From NCBI RefSeq assembly GCF_001011115.1, contig NZ_CP008874.1, positions 2,021,483-2,085,482 of the forward strand: a DNA stretch of 64,000 nt, written 5' to 3'. This DNA is from Halanaeroarchaeum sulfurireducens (GTDB lineage: Archaea; Halobacteriota; Halobacteria; Halobacteriales; Halobacteriaceae). A model generated the notes under the pieces. The model ran no database searches, was not told the DNA's origin, and was given only the letters and a program-made list of their open reading frames with translations. Both the position numbers and the translations under genes were made by a program. Positions 43,322 through 56,443 of the stretch are shown in pieces (the stretch's first letter is position 1; the number at the start of each line of letters is the position of its first letter).

Positions 43322-43574
43322 TCAGATGTGTTCTTCGACTGGTTCCAGATCGTACGTCTGCTCCAGTTTGTCCCGGCCGGTCAGGTTTGAATCCACCATC
43401 GCCAGAATCAGCTGATAGCTGTCCAGGATCTCTGGACTTCAGTAGGAAATTGATGATATCTGTTGCGTTCTCGTCCGCTGGCCCGTTTCCGTAAGGGGTG
43501 TCGATTAGCAACAGTTTGAGCGGGACTGTTTCCCGTTCCTGCTCCAATTCTGCTCTCCGAATTTTACCCCCTTC
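43322..43574 (-). pseudogene. Frameshifted C-terminal fragment of an ATPase
   Basis: The fragment begins after a stop at 43575-43577 and reads RAELEQERETVPLKLLLIDTPYG (Walker B-like LLLIDTP) then DENATDIINFLLKS. At about 43440 the frame must shift by one base to continue PEILDSYQLILAMVDSNLTG and end YDLEPVEEHI at 43322. Both halves look like one ancestral protein, probably a coiled-coil or ABC-type ATPase; the 5' part is missing. It is a decayed relic in the accessory island. Confidence 0.7.
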
Positions 43575-43707
43575 TCAGCTTACACCGTCAAACCGCTGTG
43601 AAACCGTGATTCCTACGCCCATGGCGGATTCAATAGAGGCCTCTCGTGAAGTTCAACCGTCGATAATCGATTTGAAGGACCAGTTCGCTCCCAGTTGTCC
43701 CCGATCC

Positions 43708-43988
43708 GTGCTGAATTCGCGCCCTGGGCCGTGTTTAGACGCTTGTGAGAACGGCTCTATGGCCTGATTTGGATTCCCCACCCGGGTAATTATTCAGAGT
43801 GATGGCCATAGATCGAGGCAATGCCTAATCAGCTCCCTCGGTAAACCGGTCAAAGCGGCGAAACTGTCTACAGACGGTTCCTGATCGACCGTTCTCTTCC
43901 TGCCCCGTAAGTAATTATATTGGTTCTATAGGCGATATCACTCACGAATTTATGCGTCTAAACACGGCCCGCGCCCTGTATTCAGCAC
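43708..43988. repeat. Palindromic element, copy C, split by an insertion
   Basis: Left half GTGCTGAAT plus TCGCGCCCTG (43708-43726) and right half TATTCAGCAC (43979-43988). Removing the insertion and one 9-bp duplicate restores a palindrome with 9-bp arms and an 11-bp spacer, as in copy A. Confidence 0.85.
43727..43969. mobile_element. 243-bp MITE-like element
   Basis: Perfect 16-bp terminal inverted repeats: GGCCGTGTTTAGACGC at 43727-43742 and its reverse complement at 43954-43969. A 9-bp direct repeat CGCGCCCTG flanks it (43718-43726 and 43970-43978), as expected of a target-site duplication. It has no ORF, so it would depend on a transposase from elsewhere. The parent IS family is not identified here. 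Confidence 0.85.
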
Positions 43989-44123
43989 GCATGTATTTAT
44001 CCGATTATTGATGTGACTCTCAGGAATTGGGATTTAAAAGTACAACTATCACTGTCTACAACTATAGCAAGGACCAAACGAGCTCGCCGTCCGCTTCGAT
44101 CGAAACGACCGCGGACGCAGTAC

Positions 44124-44285
44124 TTAGTTCCAGAGCGTTTCGACGTCGGCATCACGGATGACGAAGATCCCTTCGTCGATGTCCATCCAGCGGACTTCGT
44201 CGCCCGGCTTCAGGTCGTGCTTATCCCGGAGTTCCTCCGGAATTGTCGTCTGCCCTTTCTCCGTCACGCGGGTCTCCTGACTCAT
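44124..44285 (-). CDS. SpoVT/AbrB-type DNA-binding protein
   Basis: A 53-aa swapped-hairpin AbrB domain: RVTEKGQTTIPEELRDKHDLKPGDEVRW is diagnostic, with an acidic C-terminus. Such proteins are often antitoxins of PIN (VapC) toxins or local regulators. No toxin gene follows, so it may be an orphan. Start ATG 44285; the longer frame to 44333 is not supported. Confidence 0.88.
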   Translation of the reverse strand: MSQETRVTEKGQTTIPEELRDKHDLKPGDEVRWMDIDEGIFVIRDADVETLWN

Positions 44286-44382
44286 GCCCGGTAATACTCC
44301 CTGTATTATCTTAGGTGTGGGGACTGTTACCAAACGACAGAAAGTGAACGAGAGGGGTTCTACAGAGCTGGCGGGGCGGTGT

Positions 44383-45969
44383 TCACTCGGTGCCGTTGAG
44401 TTCGATGTAGGTGACGTCCGTGATGCGGTCGTCTGCCTGGAGCGTCTCCATCAGTTCCTCGGGCACGGGGTCGTCCAGGTTGTAGACGGTCAGCGCCTCC
44501 CCGCCGATGGTCTCCCGGGCGTTGAACATGCCCGCGATGTTGACGTCGTACTCGCCAAGCGTGGTGCCGATGAAGCCGATGACGCCCGGCTCGTCCCGGT
44601 TCCGGGCGAGGAGCATGTGGCCGGAGGGCACCGCGTCGACGCGGTAGCCGTCGATGGAGATGATCCGTGGGTCCTCGCCGGCGAAGAGAGTGCCGGTGAC
44701 CGTCAGCGATTCCTCGCCGTCGCTCACGGAGATCGAGACGAAGCTCTGGAAGTCCTGGGCCTGCCGGGTCTTGGTCTCGGTGACCTCGATGCCGCGTTCC
44801 TCGGCCACCTGTGGGGCGTTGACCGCGTTGACCTGCCACTCCAGAGGCTCGAAGACGCCCTTCTGGGCGGAGGCGGTGACCAGTTCCACTTCCTCCTCGG
44901 CGATGTCGCCGGCGTAGGTGACCTCGATGGCGCTGATGCGTCCCTCGTAGAGTTTCGCGGCGATCTTGCCGGCCGTCTCCGCGAGCCCGATGTACGGGCG
45001 AATGCGGGGGAACGCGCTCTGGTCGACCGAGGGCGCGTTGAGTGCGTTGATCACCGGTTCGTCCTCGAAGGCGGCGATGATCTGGTCGGCGGTCGAGGTC
45101 GCCACGTTCTCCTGGGCCGCCTCGGTGCTCGCACCGAGGTGGGGGGTCACGATGACGTCCTCGACGTCGAGGAGCGGGTTATCGGGCGAAACGGGCTCCT
45201 GTGAGAAGACGTCGAAGGCCGCGCCAGCGAGGACGCCGTCCTCGACGGCCTCCGCGAGAGCCGCCTCGTCGACGACGCCCCCTCGTGCCGTGTTCAGGAC
45301 GTAGCCGCCCTCGAGCTGGGCGAGTTCCTCCTCGCCGATGAGCCCCGCCGTCTCGTCGGTGAGCGGGACGTGGACGGTGAGGAAGTCCGCGCGGTCGAGA
45401 CAGGTGTCGAGGTCGACGAGTTCGGCGCCGAGCTGTTCGGCGCGGTCCTCGCTGATGTAGGGGTCGTAGGCAACGAGGTCCATGCCGATCGAGCCGAGAC
45501 GTTTGGCCACCTGCTGGCCGACCCGCCCGAGGCCGACGACGCCGAGGGTCTTGCCGTTGACCTCGGTGCCGAGATAGTCGCCTTTGGCCCATTCGCCGTT
45601 CTTGAGGCGAATGTGGGCCTGGGGGATCGAACGAGCGGTGGCGAACGCCATCGCGACGGTGTGCTCGGCGGCCGCCCGGACGTTGCCCTGGGGGGCGTTC
45701 GCCACGATGACGCCGTGGTCGGTGGCCGCGTCGATGTCGATGTTGTCGACGCCGATGCCCGCGCGACCGACGATGACGAGATCCTCGGCGGCTTCGAAAA
45801 CCTCCTCGGTGACCTCCGTGCCCGATCGGACGATCAGCCCGTGGGCGTCGGCGATGGCGTCGAGGAGTTCGTCGCCCGCTGCGTCGTAATCGGTCACGAC
45901 CTCGTGTCCGGCCTCACGCAGTCGATCCAGCCCAGCGTCGGCGATGGGGTCTGTAACGAGTACCTTCAT
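44383..45969 (-). CDS. serA: D-3-phosphoglycerate dehydrogenase
   Basis: A 528-aa long-form SerA that oxidises 3-phosphoglycerate to 3-phosphohydroxypyruvate with NAD+, the first step of serine synthesis. It has the NAD loop GVVGLGRVGQQVAKRL, the catalytic region NTARGGVVDEAAL and TPHLGASTEAAQ, an ASB domain and a C-terminal ACT domain (IGFIGTTLGEYDVNIAGM) likely for serine feedback. serB is divergent 168 bp upstream. Confidence 0.96.
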   Translation of the reverse strand: MKVLVTDPIADAGLDRLREAGHEVVTDYDAAGDELLDAIADAHGLIVRSGTEVTEEVFEAAEDLVIVGRAGIGVDNIDIDAATDHGVIVANAPQGNVRAAAEHTVAMAFATARSIPQAHIRLKNGEWAKGDYLGTEVNGKTLGVVGLGRVGQQVAKRLGSIGMDLVAYDPYISEDRAEQLGAELVDLDTCLDRADFLTVHVPLTDETAGLIGEEELAQLEGGYVLNTARGGVVDEAALAEAVEDGVLAGAAFDVFSQEPVSPDNPLLDVEDVIVTPHLGASTEAAQENVATSTADQIIAAFEDEPVINALNAPSVDQSAFPRIRPYIGLAETAGKIAAKLYEGRISAIEVTYAGDIAEEEVELVTASAQKGVFEPLEWQVNAVNAPQVAEERGIEVTETKTRQAQDFQSFVSISVSDGEESLTVTGTLFAGEDPRIISIDGYRVDAVPSGHMLLARNRDEPGVIGFIGTTLGEYDVNIAGMFNARETIGGEALTVYNLDDPVPEELMETLQADDRITDVTYIELNGTE

Positions 45970-46137
45970 GTACGGAGGGAGTTAGTCCACGGACATAACC
46001 CTTTTTGGACGAGCGTGAATTGTCGTCGTGCCAAGAACTCAGCAGTGGCCACCATCGTGGATACACCGGCGGGTAAATCGGGACCGATCCGGGCCGATCG
46101 CGGACACCGTTCCCTTGAAGGCCGTCCGGTCTAACCG

Positions 46138-46782
46138 ATGGACATGCTCATCGCCTTCGATTTCGACGGGACGCTTTCCGACTCCGAAATGACGGTGTTG
46201 CTCGGCGCTCAGCAAGGCGTCGGCGAGGAGATGGAATCCATCACCGAGCGGGCCATGAACGACGAGATCAGCTACGCCGCGAGCCTTCGCAGGCGGGCAC
46301 GACTGCTCGAGGGGCTCACGGAGGCGAAAGCCAGGGAGGCCTACGACGAAGTCGAGTTGCGACCCGGCGCCGCAGACGTGCTCCGGGCCCTGGACACCGC
46401 GGGCCACACGGTCGCGATCCTCACCGGCGGCTTCACGGACGGCGTTCAGGCGGCCCTGGACCGCGAGGGGGTCTCCGTCGATCACCTGATCGCAAACGAC
46501 CTCCCCGTCGAGAACGGTGCGCTCACCGGCGAGGTTGAGGGGCCGCTCATCGAGGGGACCAAAGACGACGCGCTCGCGGATCTCGCGTCCTCGCTGGATC
46601 TGACCCTCGAGGACACCATCGCGGTCGGTGACGGGGCGAACGACCTGCCGATGCTGAAAGTCGCTGGGCTGGCGGTGGGATACGAGCCCAAGAGCGCGGT
46701 GCGACCGCACTGTGACGTCACCGTCTCGTCGATGGACGGGCTCCAGTCGGTCCTGGCGGAACACGACGTACTATCGGTCTAG
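46138..46782 (+). CDS. serB: Phosphoserine phosphatase
   Basis: A 214-aa HAD phosphatase. Catalytic DFDGTLSDSE motif at residues 8-17, ILTGGFTDG, and the C-terminal GDGANDLPMLKVAGLAVGY. It performs the last step of serine synthesis. Start at ATG 46138 or 46144. It is divergent from serA, probably sharing a regulatory region. Confidence 0.93.
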   Translation: MDMLIAFDFDGTLSDSEMTVLLGAQQGVGEEMESITERAMNDEISYAASLRRRARLLEGLTEAKAREAYDEVELRPGAADVLRALDTAGHTVAILTGGFTDGVQAALDREGVSVDHLIANDLPVENGALTGEVEGPLIEGTKDDALADLASSLDLTLEDTIAVGDGANDLPMLKVAGLAVGYEPKSAVRPHCDVTVSSMDGLQSVLAEHDVLSV

Positions 46783-46812
46783 CTGGATAGGCTCCGACGT
46801 GTTCGAGACGAA

Positions 46813-48009
46813 TTAGCTGAACAGGCTGGCGTGGACGGGTGCGAAGCCCGCCTTCTCCGCGCCCCCGTCGAGGAACGCGGAGAGCGGCGCGCCCACCGTT
46901 TCCGGCTCGACCAGGAACGCGTCGTGGCCGTAATCGCTGTCGACGACCCGGTGGGAGACCGCAGCGCCGGCGTGCTCGAACGCGGTGGCGAGGGTCTCGG
47001 CCTGCTCGACCGTGAAGTGCCAGTCGCCGGTGTAGGAGACCACGAGCGCCTCGCCGTCGAAGCCGGCCAGCGCGGCGGCGTCCGAGCCGGCGCCGCGGGC
47101 GAGGTCGTACTCGTCCATGGCCCGCAGGAGATAGAGGTAGCTGTTGGCGTCGAAGCGCTCGGTGAAGCGTTCGGCGTTGTAGTCGAGGTACGAGACGACG
47201 TCGCGATAGGGGAAGGCGTCCGCGGTGGGGTCGTCGATGGCGGTGATGGCCCGCTCGGCGGCCCGACGGCCGAAGCGATCCTCCAGGGACGTCTTCGAGA
47301 GGTACTGGACGTGTCCGATGCGCCGTGCCGTCGCCAGGCCCTCGTCTGGATGCTCGTCGCCGTAGTAGCGACCGTCGCCGAAGTTCGGATCGGACGTGAT
47401 CGCCCGTCGGGCGATGGCGTCGAGAGCGAGCATCTGGGCGTCGAGGCGGGGGGCGGTGGCGATGGCCGCGACGCGCTCGACGCGCTCGGGGTACTGCTTC
47501 GCCCACTCGATGGCGTTCATGCCGCCGACGCTGCCGCCGACGACGGCGTAGAGGGTATCGATCCCGAGATGGTCCAGGAGCTGGGCCTGCGCGCGCACCC
47601 AGTCCGTGACCGTCACGGCCGGGAAATCGGGACCGTAGGGCTCGCCGTCGGGTCCTTCGCTCGCTGGCCCGGTCGTCCCGTAGCAAGAGCCGGGCACGTT
47701 CGCGGAGACGACGAAGAACTCGCGTGTGTCGAGAGGACGCCCCTGGCCCACGATGTCGTCCCACCAGCTTCCCGCCTGCGCGCCGAGTTCCTCCGGCGCT
47801 GCGCCGGCGACGTACTGGCTCCCCGTGAGTGCGTGGGCGACCAGCACCGGCGGATTGGTGGGGTCGCCGTACGTCTCGTAGGCCACGTCGAGGTCGACGC
47901 TCCCGCCGCGCTCGAACTCGAACTGGCCGACGTTCACGGTGGTGGGACCCTCGTCCGTCTCGGACCGGTCGTCATCGGTGGTGTGGGTGGCGCCTGTCAT
48001 GTCCATCAC
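46813..48009 (-). CDS. metX: Homoserine O-acetyltransferase
   Basis: A 398-aa alpha/beta-hydrolase enzyme that acetylates homoserine for methionine synthesis. The nucleophile elbow [13 protein letters not shown] holds the catalytic Ser, with [12 protein letters not shown] near the C-terminus carrying the His; [13 protein letters not shown] is at the oxyanion region. metY, its usual neighbour, is not adjacent. Start ATG 48009, 48006 or 48000. Confidence 0.93.
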   Translation of the reverse strand: MMDMTGATHTTDDDRSETDEGPTTVNVGQFEFERGGSVDLDVAYETYGDPTNPPVLVAHALTGSQYVAGAAPEELGAQAGSWWDDIVGQGRPLDTREFFVVSANVPGSCYGTTGPASEGPDGEPYGPDFPAVTVTDWVRAQAQLLDHLGIDTLYAVVGGSVGGMNAIEWAKQYPERVERVAAIATAPRLDAQMLALDAIARRAITSDPNFGDGRYYGDEHPDEGLATARRIGHVQYLSKTSLEDRFGRRAAERAITAIDDPTADAFPYRDVVSYLDYNAERFTERFDANSYLYLLRAMDEYDLARGAGSDAAALAGFDGEALVVSYTGDWHFTVEQAETLATAFEHAGAAVSHRVVDSDYGHDAFLVEPETVGAPLSAFLDGGAEKAGFAPVHASLFS

Positions 48010-48133
48010 GCATACAAGATGCTTTGAGTATTACCAACAATTGGACCTATGCTTGTAAGTGTTACTATCGGCCCTACATATTCGCAGCAGTAATGGCAGT
48101 GCCGCGATAGCGAGAACCGGAATCGGCGACCGG

Positions 48134-51574
<3,441 letters not shown>

Positions 51575-51667
51575 CTCGACGTCATCGATCGGTAGATGGT
51601 GGCTATCGACTGGCCGAGACGACCCTCGTGGGAACGTTGATACGGCCGGGTGGGGTAGTTCCGGGCG

Positions 51668-52234
51668 ATGTCGGACTGGCACGAGGACACCGAACAGTTG
51701 CTGTACGCGGGCGAGGAGGTGCTCGCGAGGGCCGGGCAGGGCTCCGCGTCGGTCGTCGTGACGAGCCACCGGCTTTTGGCGTTCACCCCGGGCCACGAGG
51801 GGGCGAACTTCCACGCCGTCGATCGCCCCAACGTCGAGGGCGTCGACGTCGAGACCACGGGAACACGACGGCTCGCGACGGCGGGGGCCAAGGTCCTCCT
51901 CGGCGGGCTCGTCGCGATCGTTGTGGGGGTGCTGGTGGACTTCGGCGCGCTCGCCGCGTCGGTGCCATCACCCGGCGCGGACGTCCCCGCAGCGGGCGGC
52001 ATTCTGGGGCTGCTCGACGGATTTCGGACCGCCCTGGCGCTCGCCGACGGGGTCCTGTTCGCCGTCGGTGGTCTGCTCGCACTCGCCGGAGCCGGCGCCA
52101 TCGGTGCCTACTGGCTGACCCGACGGCGAAACGTGATCGTCGCCGTCGCCGGGACCGAGGACCTCCGACTCCCCGACGATGGCTTCTCCGCTGACGACCT
52201 GAAGCGACTCGAGAGCGCGCTCGAACGCCGATAG
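51668..52234 (+). CDS. Haloarchaeal membrane protein of unknown function
   Basis: A 188-aa protein. The N-terminal 60 residues resemble a small PH-like domain ([27 protein letters not shown]), followed by two hydrophobic spans (about 72-95 and 125-148) and a charged C-terminal tail. It lies between ligA and uvrC on the same strand. No function can be assigned. Confidence 0.75.
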   Translation: MSDWHEDTEQLLYAGEEVLARAGQGSASVVVTSHRLLAFTPGHEGANFHAVDRPNVEGVDVETTGTRRLATAGAKVLLGGLVAIVVGVLVDFGALAASVPSPGADVPAAGGILGLLDGFRTALALADGVLFAVGGLLALAGAGAIGAYWLTRRRNVIVAVAGTEDLRLPDDGFSADDLKRLESALERR

Positions 52235-52272
52235 CAATCGATTCAAAGCCGTCGAGTGACTACCCCCTCCCG

Positions 52273-54009
52273 ATGGAGACCGCGGGCGTCAGGCGAATCG
52301 CGGACGACCTCCCCCGGGAGCCGGGCGTCTACCAGTTTCTCGACGGCGAGGCGGTCCTCTACATCGGGAAGGCGGTAAACCTTCGGGACCGGGTGCGCTC
52401 GTACGCCGATCCGCGCAGCGACCGGGTCCGACGGATGGTCGCCCGTGCCGAGGACGTCGACGTGGCGGTGACGGACACCGAGACGCAGGCGCTGTTGCTC
52501 GAGGCCAACCTCATCAAGCGCCACCAGCCGACCTACAACGTCCGGCTGAAAGACGACAAGTCCTACCCGCTGGTTCAGTTGACCGACCACCCCTTTCCGC
52601 GCATCGAGATCACGCGGGACCCCACGAAGGGCGCGACCGTCTACGGACCGTTCACGAACAAAGGCGAGGTCGAGACGGTGGTAAAGGCCCTCCGGGAGAC
52701 CTACGGCCTCCGGGGCTGTTCGGAGTACAAATTCCGCAACCGAAGTCGGGCCTGCATCGACGCGGATATCGGCCTCTGTTCGGCCCCCTGCGTGGACGAG
52801 ATCGACGAGGCGAGCTACCGCGATGCTGTCGCGGGGGCGAAGCGCTTCTTCGAGGGGGAAACCGGCGCGCTGACCGACCCGCTCCGCCGAGCGATGGAGG
52901 GGGCCGCGGCCGACCAGGAGTTCGAACGGGCGGCGAACCTCCGGGATCGGCTGGAGACGGTCGAGGCCTTCCACGGTACGGGCGGGGAGGCGGTCCGGAT
53001 GGCCGACGAGGCCAGCGCAAGCATCGACGTCCTGGGCGTGGCCATCGAGGGGGATACGGCGACGGTCGCCCGTCTGCACAGCGACGGGGGGAAGCTGGTC
53101 GATCGGACCCGGCACGCCGTCGTTGCCCCCGAGACCGAGGACCGCGTCGCCGCCATTCTCGCCGCGTTCGTTCCCCAGTACTACGCGGAGCGCACCCTCC
53201 CGGACACCCTCCTCCTTCCCGAGGACCCCCACGACGACGACCTCGAGGCGTGGCTCTCGACCGAGGGCGTCTCGATGCGCGTTCCCGGGGCGGGCCGCGA
53301 GGCGCGCCTGGTCGACCTGGCGCTGAAAAACGCTCACCGATACTCCGGCGAGGCCGACGAACTATCCGCCCTGGCCGACGCGCTCGGGATCGACCGGCCG
53401 ACCCGCATCGAAGGATTCGACGTGAGCCACGCACAGGGGAAAGCCGTCGTGGGCAGCGACGTCACCTTCGTCGACGGCGCCCCGGAGAAGGCAGACTACC
53501 GTCGGAAGAAACTCGCCGATGGCAACGACGATTACGCCCGCATGGCGGCGCTCGTCGGCTGGCGAGCGGAGCGCGCCATCGACGGCCGCGACGACCGCCC
53601 GGACCCCGACCTCCTGCTCATCGACGGCGGGGAGGGACAGTTGAACGCGGCACTGGACGCCCTCGCTGAGACGGACTGGGACGTCCCCGTCGTCTCGCTC
53701 GCCAAGCGGGAGGAGCTGGTCGTGACGCCCGAACGAACCTACGATTGGCCTGACGACGCCCCGCAGTTGCACCTCCTGCAGCGGGTTCGCGACGAGGCCC
53801 ACCGCTTTGCCGTTCAGTACCACCAGACGCTCCGTGACGACGTCTCGACGGTGCTCGAGGACGTCGACGGGCTCGGACCGTCGCTCACGCGTCGGTTGCT
53901 CCGGCGGTTCGGGAGCGTGGAGAACGTCAGGGAGGCGTCTGCGACGGAGTTGCAGTCCGTCCCCGGAATCGGCGTTGAGACCGCCGAGACGATTCGTAGC
54001 AGGCTCTAG
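52273..54009 (+). CDS. uvrC: UvrABC system protein C
   Basis: A 578-aa dual-incision endonuclease subunit. GIY-YIG domain at the N-terminus ([24 protein letters not shown]), four-Cys-type segment ([19 protein letters not shown]), UVR helix ([13 protein letters not shown]), RNase H-like nuclease ([31 protein letters not shown]) and C-terminal HhH pair. Convergent with uvrB, overlapping by 4 bp. Confidence 0.97.
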   Translation: METAGVRRIADDLPREPGVYQFLDGEAVLYIGKAVNLRDRVRSYADPRSDRVRRMVARAEDVDVAVTDTETQALLLEANLIKRHQPTYNVRLKDDKSYPLVQLTDHPFPRIEITRDPTKGATVYGPFTNKGEVETVVKALRETYGLRGCSEYKFRNRSRACIDADIGLCSAPCVDEIDEASYRDAVAGAKRFFEGETGALTDPLRRAMEGAAADQEFERAANLRDRLETVEAFHGTGGEAVRMADEASASIDVLGVAIEGDTATVARLHSDGGKLVDRTRHAVVAPETEDRVAAILAAFVPQYYAERTLPDTLLLPEDPHDDDLEAWLSTEGVSMRVPGAGREARLVDLALKNAHRYSGEADELSALADALGIDRPTRIEGFDVSHAQGKAVVGSDVTFVDGAPEKADYRRKKLADGNDDYARMAALVGWRAERAIDGRDDRPDPDLLLIDGGEGQLNAALDALAETDWDVPVVSLAKREELVVTPERTYDWPDDAPQLHLLQRVRDEAHRFAVQYHQTLRDDVSTVLEDVDGLGPSLTRRLLRRFGSVENVREASATELQSVPGIGVETAETIRSRL

Positions 54010-56075
54010 AAGCGATCGGCTTCCGGCGCCAGTCCGTCGTCCGGCGCCACCCCATCGCCGCTATCGAGGTCGAACTCCTCGCGAAGTTTCCTGATGCGGT
54101 CGCGGATGTCCGCCGCGAGTTCGAACTCGAGGTTGTCGGCGGCCTCCTGCATCCGGTCTTCGAGGTCCTCGATCAGCACCGACGCTTCGTCGGCGTCCGC
54201 TGGTCCCTCGCCGGTGATGGAACTCGTGTCGGTCTTCGAACCGGGCAGGTCGATCTCGCCGACCGCCTTCTCGATGGTCGTCGGGTCCGTGCCGTGCTCC
54301 TCGTTGAACGCGCGCTGGATGCGGCGCCGTCGCTGTGTCTCCTCGATGGCTTCCTCCATCGCGTCCGTCGTCTCGTCGGCGTAGAGCACGACCGTGCCCT
54401 CGACGTTGCGCGCGGCCCGCCCCATCGTCTGGATCAGCGAGGTGCGCGAGCGGAGGAAGCCCTCCTGGTCGGCGTCGAGGATGGCGACCAGCGACACCTC
54501 GGGGATGTCCAGTCCCTCCCGCAGGAGATTGATCCCAACGAGGACGTCGAACTCGCCGAGGCGGAGCCCACGGACCAGTTCGTGGCGTTCGAGGGTGTCA
54601 GTCTCGTCGTGCATGTACTCCACGGCGACGCCGGCCTCCTCGAGGTACTCGGTGAGGTCCTCGGCCATGCGCTTTGTGAGCGTGGTCACGAGCACGCGCT
54701 CGTCGTTCTCGGCTCGGCGGTCGATGCGATCCATGAGGTCGTCGATCTGGTCGGCGGCCGGTTCGACCTCGACGGCGGGATCGACGAGGTACGTCGGCCG
54801 GACGATCTGTTCGACGACCTGATCGGAGACCTCGCGCTCGTAGTCGCTCGGCGTCGCGGAGACGTAGAGGGTCCGGTCGGTCTTCTGCTCGAACTCTTCG
54901 AAGGTGAGCGGGCGATTGTCGAAGGCCGTCGGCAGCCGAAAGCCGTTTTCCACGAGCGATTCCTTGCGCGAGCGGTCGCCGGCGTGCTGGCCCTTGATCT
55001 GGGGAACGGTCCGGTGGGATTCGTCGATGACCGTGAGGAAGTCGTCGGGGAAGTAATCGAGGAGCGTGTACGGCGCCTCGCCGACCTCACGATCGGAGAG
55101 GTACACGGAATAGTTCTCGATGCCCGAGCAGTAGCCCGCTTCGCGAAGCATCTCCAGATCGAATGTCGTTCGCTCCTCGATGCGCTGGGCGGCGACGAGA
55201 TCGCCCGTCCGCTCGAAGTAGCCGACACGCTCGTCGAGATCGGCCTCGATCTCCTCGATGGCCTGCTCGAGCGTCGACTCCGGCATGGAGTAGTGCTCCG
55301 CCGGGTGAACGAGGACCGCTGGCTCCTCGCTCACGACCGAGCCCTCGAGGGGGTCGAGTTTGGTGAGGCGTTCGATCTCCTCACCCCAGAACTCGACGCG
55401 GACGGCGTAGCGGCCGTACATCGGAAAGACCTCCACGGTATCCCCGCGCACGCGGAAGGTGCCCTGGGTGAAGTCGACGTCGTTGCGCTCGTAGTTCAGA
55501 TCGACGAGTCCGCCGAGGAGGTCGTCGCGGTCGATCTCCTGGCCGACTTCCAGGCGCAGGGCCATGTCCTCGTAGTTCGACGGGTCGCCGAGGCCGTAGA
55601 TGGCCGAGACCGACGCCACGATAATGACGTCGTCGCGGGTCAAAAGCGATCGGGTCGCGGAGTGGCGGAGCCGGTCGATCTCCTCGTTGATGGAGGCGTC
55701 CTTGTCGATGTAGGTGTCCGACTGCTCGACGTACGCCTCCGGCTGATAGTAGTCGTAGTAGGAGACGAAGTACTCGACCGCGTTGTCGGGAAAGAGGTTC
55801 CTGAACTCCTCGTAGAGCTGGGCGGCGAGGGTCTTGTTGTGCGCGATGACCAGCGTTGGCTGCTGGAGTTCCTCGACGACCCAGCTGACCGTGTTGGTCT
55901 TGCCCGACCCGGTCACGCCGAGCAGCGTCTGCTTTTCCATCCCCTGCTCGTAGCCCCGGACCAGTTCCTCGATCGCCTGGGCCTGGTCGCCCGCCGGATC
56001 GAAGGGAGCGTCGACCTCGAAGGGGCCCTCGGCACCAGGTTGGTCCGGTGCGAGCGGTCCCGTCTCGTCGCTCAT
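54006..56075 (-). CDS. uvrB: UvrABC system protein B
   Basis: A 689-aa DNA damage-verifying helicase. Walker [15 protein letters not shown], the beta-hairpin region ([25 protein letters not shown]), [39 protein letters not shown], and a C-terminal UVR motif that recruits UvrC. It is convergent with uvrC. uvrA is not in the window. Confidence 0.97.
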   Translation of the reverse strand: MSDETGPLAPDQPGAEGPFEVDAPFDPAGDQAQAIEELVRGYEQGMEKQTLLGVTGSGKTNTVSWVVEELQQPTLVIAHNKTLAAQLYEEFRNLFPDNAVEYFVSYYDYYQPEAYVEQSDTYIDKDASINEEIDRLRHSATRSLLTRDDVIIVASVSAIYGLGDPSNYEDMALRLEVGQEIDRDDLLGGLVDLNYERNDVDFTQGTFRVRGDTVEVFPMYGRYAVRVEFWGEEIERLTKLDPLEGSVVSEEPAVLVHPAEHYSMPESTLEQAIEEIEADLDERVGYFERTGDLVAAQRIEERTTFDLEMLREAGYCSGIENYSVYLSDREVGEAPYTLLDYFPDDFLTVIDESHRTVPQIKGQHAGDRSRKESLVENGFRLPTAFDNRPLTFEEFEQKTDRTLYVSATPSDYEREVSDQVVEQIVRPTYLVDPAVEVEPAADQIDDLMDRIDRRAENDERVLVTTLTKRMAEDLTEYLEEAGVAVEYMHDETDTLERHELVRGLRLGEFDVLVGINLLREGLDIPEVSLVAILDADQEGFLRSRTSLIQTMGRAARNVEGTVVLYADETTDAMEEAIEETQRRRRIQRAFNEEHGTDPTTIEKAVGEIDLPGSKTDTSSITGEGPADADEASVLIEDLEDRMQEAADNLEFELAADIRDRIRKLREEFDLDSGDGVAPDDGLAPEADRF

Positions 56076-56173
56076 TGCATTACTCCAGTGTGCGGAGGAA
56101 TTTACGCCCCGCGGCTACCGCTGTGATCCAGACGACGATTCGGCGTGCTCCTGGAATGGGTCCCGAGGGGGTA

Positions 56174-56239
56174 GGTGGCGTCCGTCTCGGGGGTGGCGGT
56201 GGGTGGCGTCCGTCTCGGGGGTGGCGGTGGGTGGCGTAC
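56174..56239. repeat. 28-bp tandem repeat, 2.3 copies
   Basis: Units GGTGGCGTCCGTCTCG followed by GGGGTGGCGGTG start at 56174 and 56202 with a partial third at 56230. Non-coding. Confidence 0.85.
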
Positions 56240-56411
56240 AGGCGAGGCAGGGTGGCGCGTTCGGCGCAACCCGATGGCCGCTGCGGATCACGGTTCCTCG
56301 CGCAACCGCTGACCGTGATCCGGTATTCGTCAGTGCATGACCGTCGGTGGACCGGCCATCGTACTTGAACCTCACACTCACCCGGGAGGTGACCGTCGCA
56401 CTCGGGGTGAC

Positions 56412-56440
56412 GTTTAAGCATTACCGGGTATAACTACCGG
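56412..56440 (+). promoter_or_regulatory. thiB promoter with duplicated TACCGG site
   Basis: TATA-like GTTTAAGC at 56412-56419 is about 27 nt before ATG 56444. Between them TACCGG occurs twice (56422-56427 and 56435-56440), 13 bp apart, each followed by (G/C)TA, a likely operator position. No TPP riboswitch is recognisable. Confidence 0.4.
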
Positions 56441-56443
56441 CTA

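Larger units (their letters stand above)
43575..44123. other. Gene-free stretch containing the MITE-like element
   Basis: About 550 bp without a gene: palindrome copy C split by a 243-bp element, then unassigned AT-rich sequence up to the AbrB-type gene. Confidence 0.6.
56076..56443. other. Intergenic region between uvrB and thiB
   Basis: 368 bp, no gene. It holds a 28-bp tandem repeat (56174-56239) and the thiB promoter area. Confidence 0.55.

Noticed and set aside
54294..56126. A 610-codon plus-strand frame
   Set aside because: Antisense shadow of uvrB.
56080..56443. TPP riboswitch upstream of thiB
   Set aside because: No recognisable CUGAGA or ACCUGA core, and a TATA box lies close to the ATG, suggesting a leaderless mRNA.
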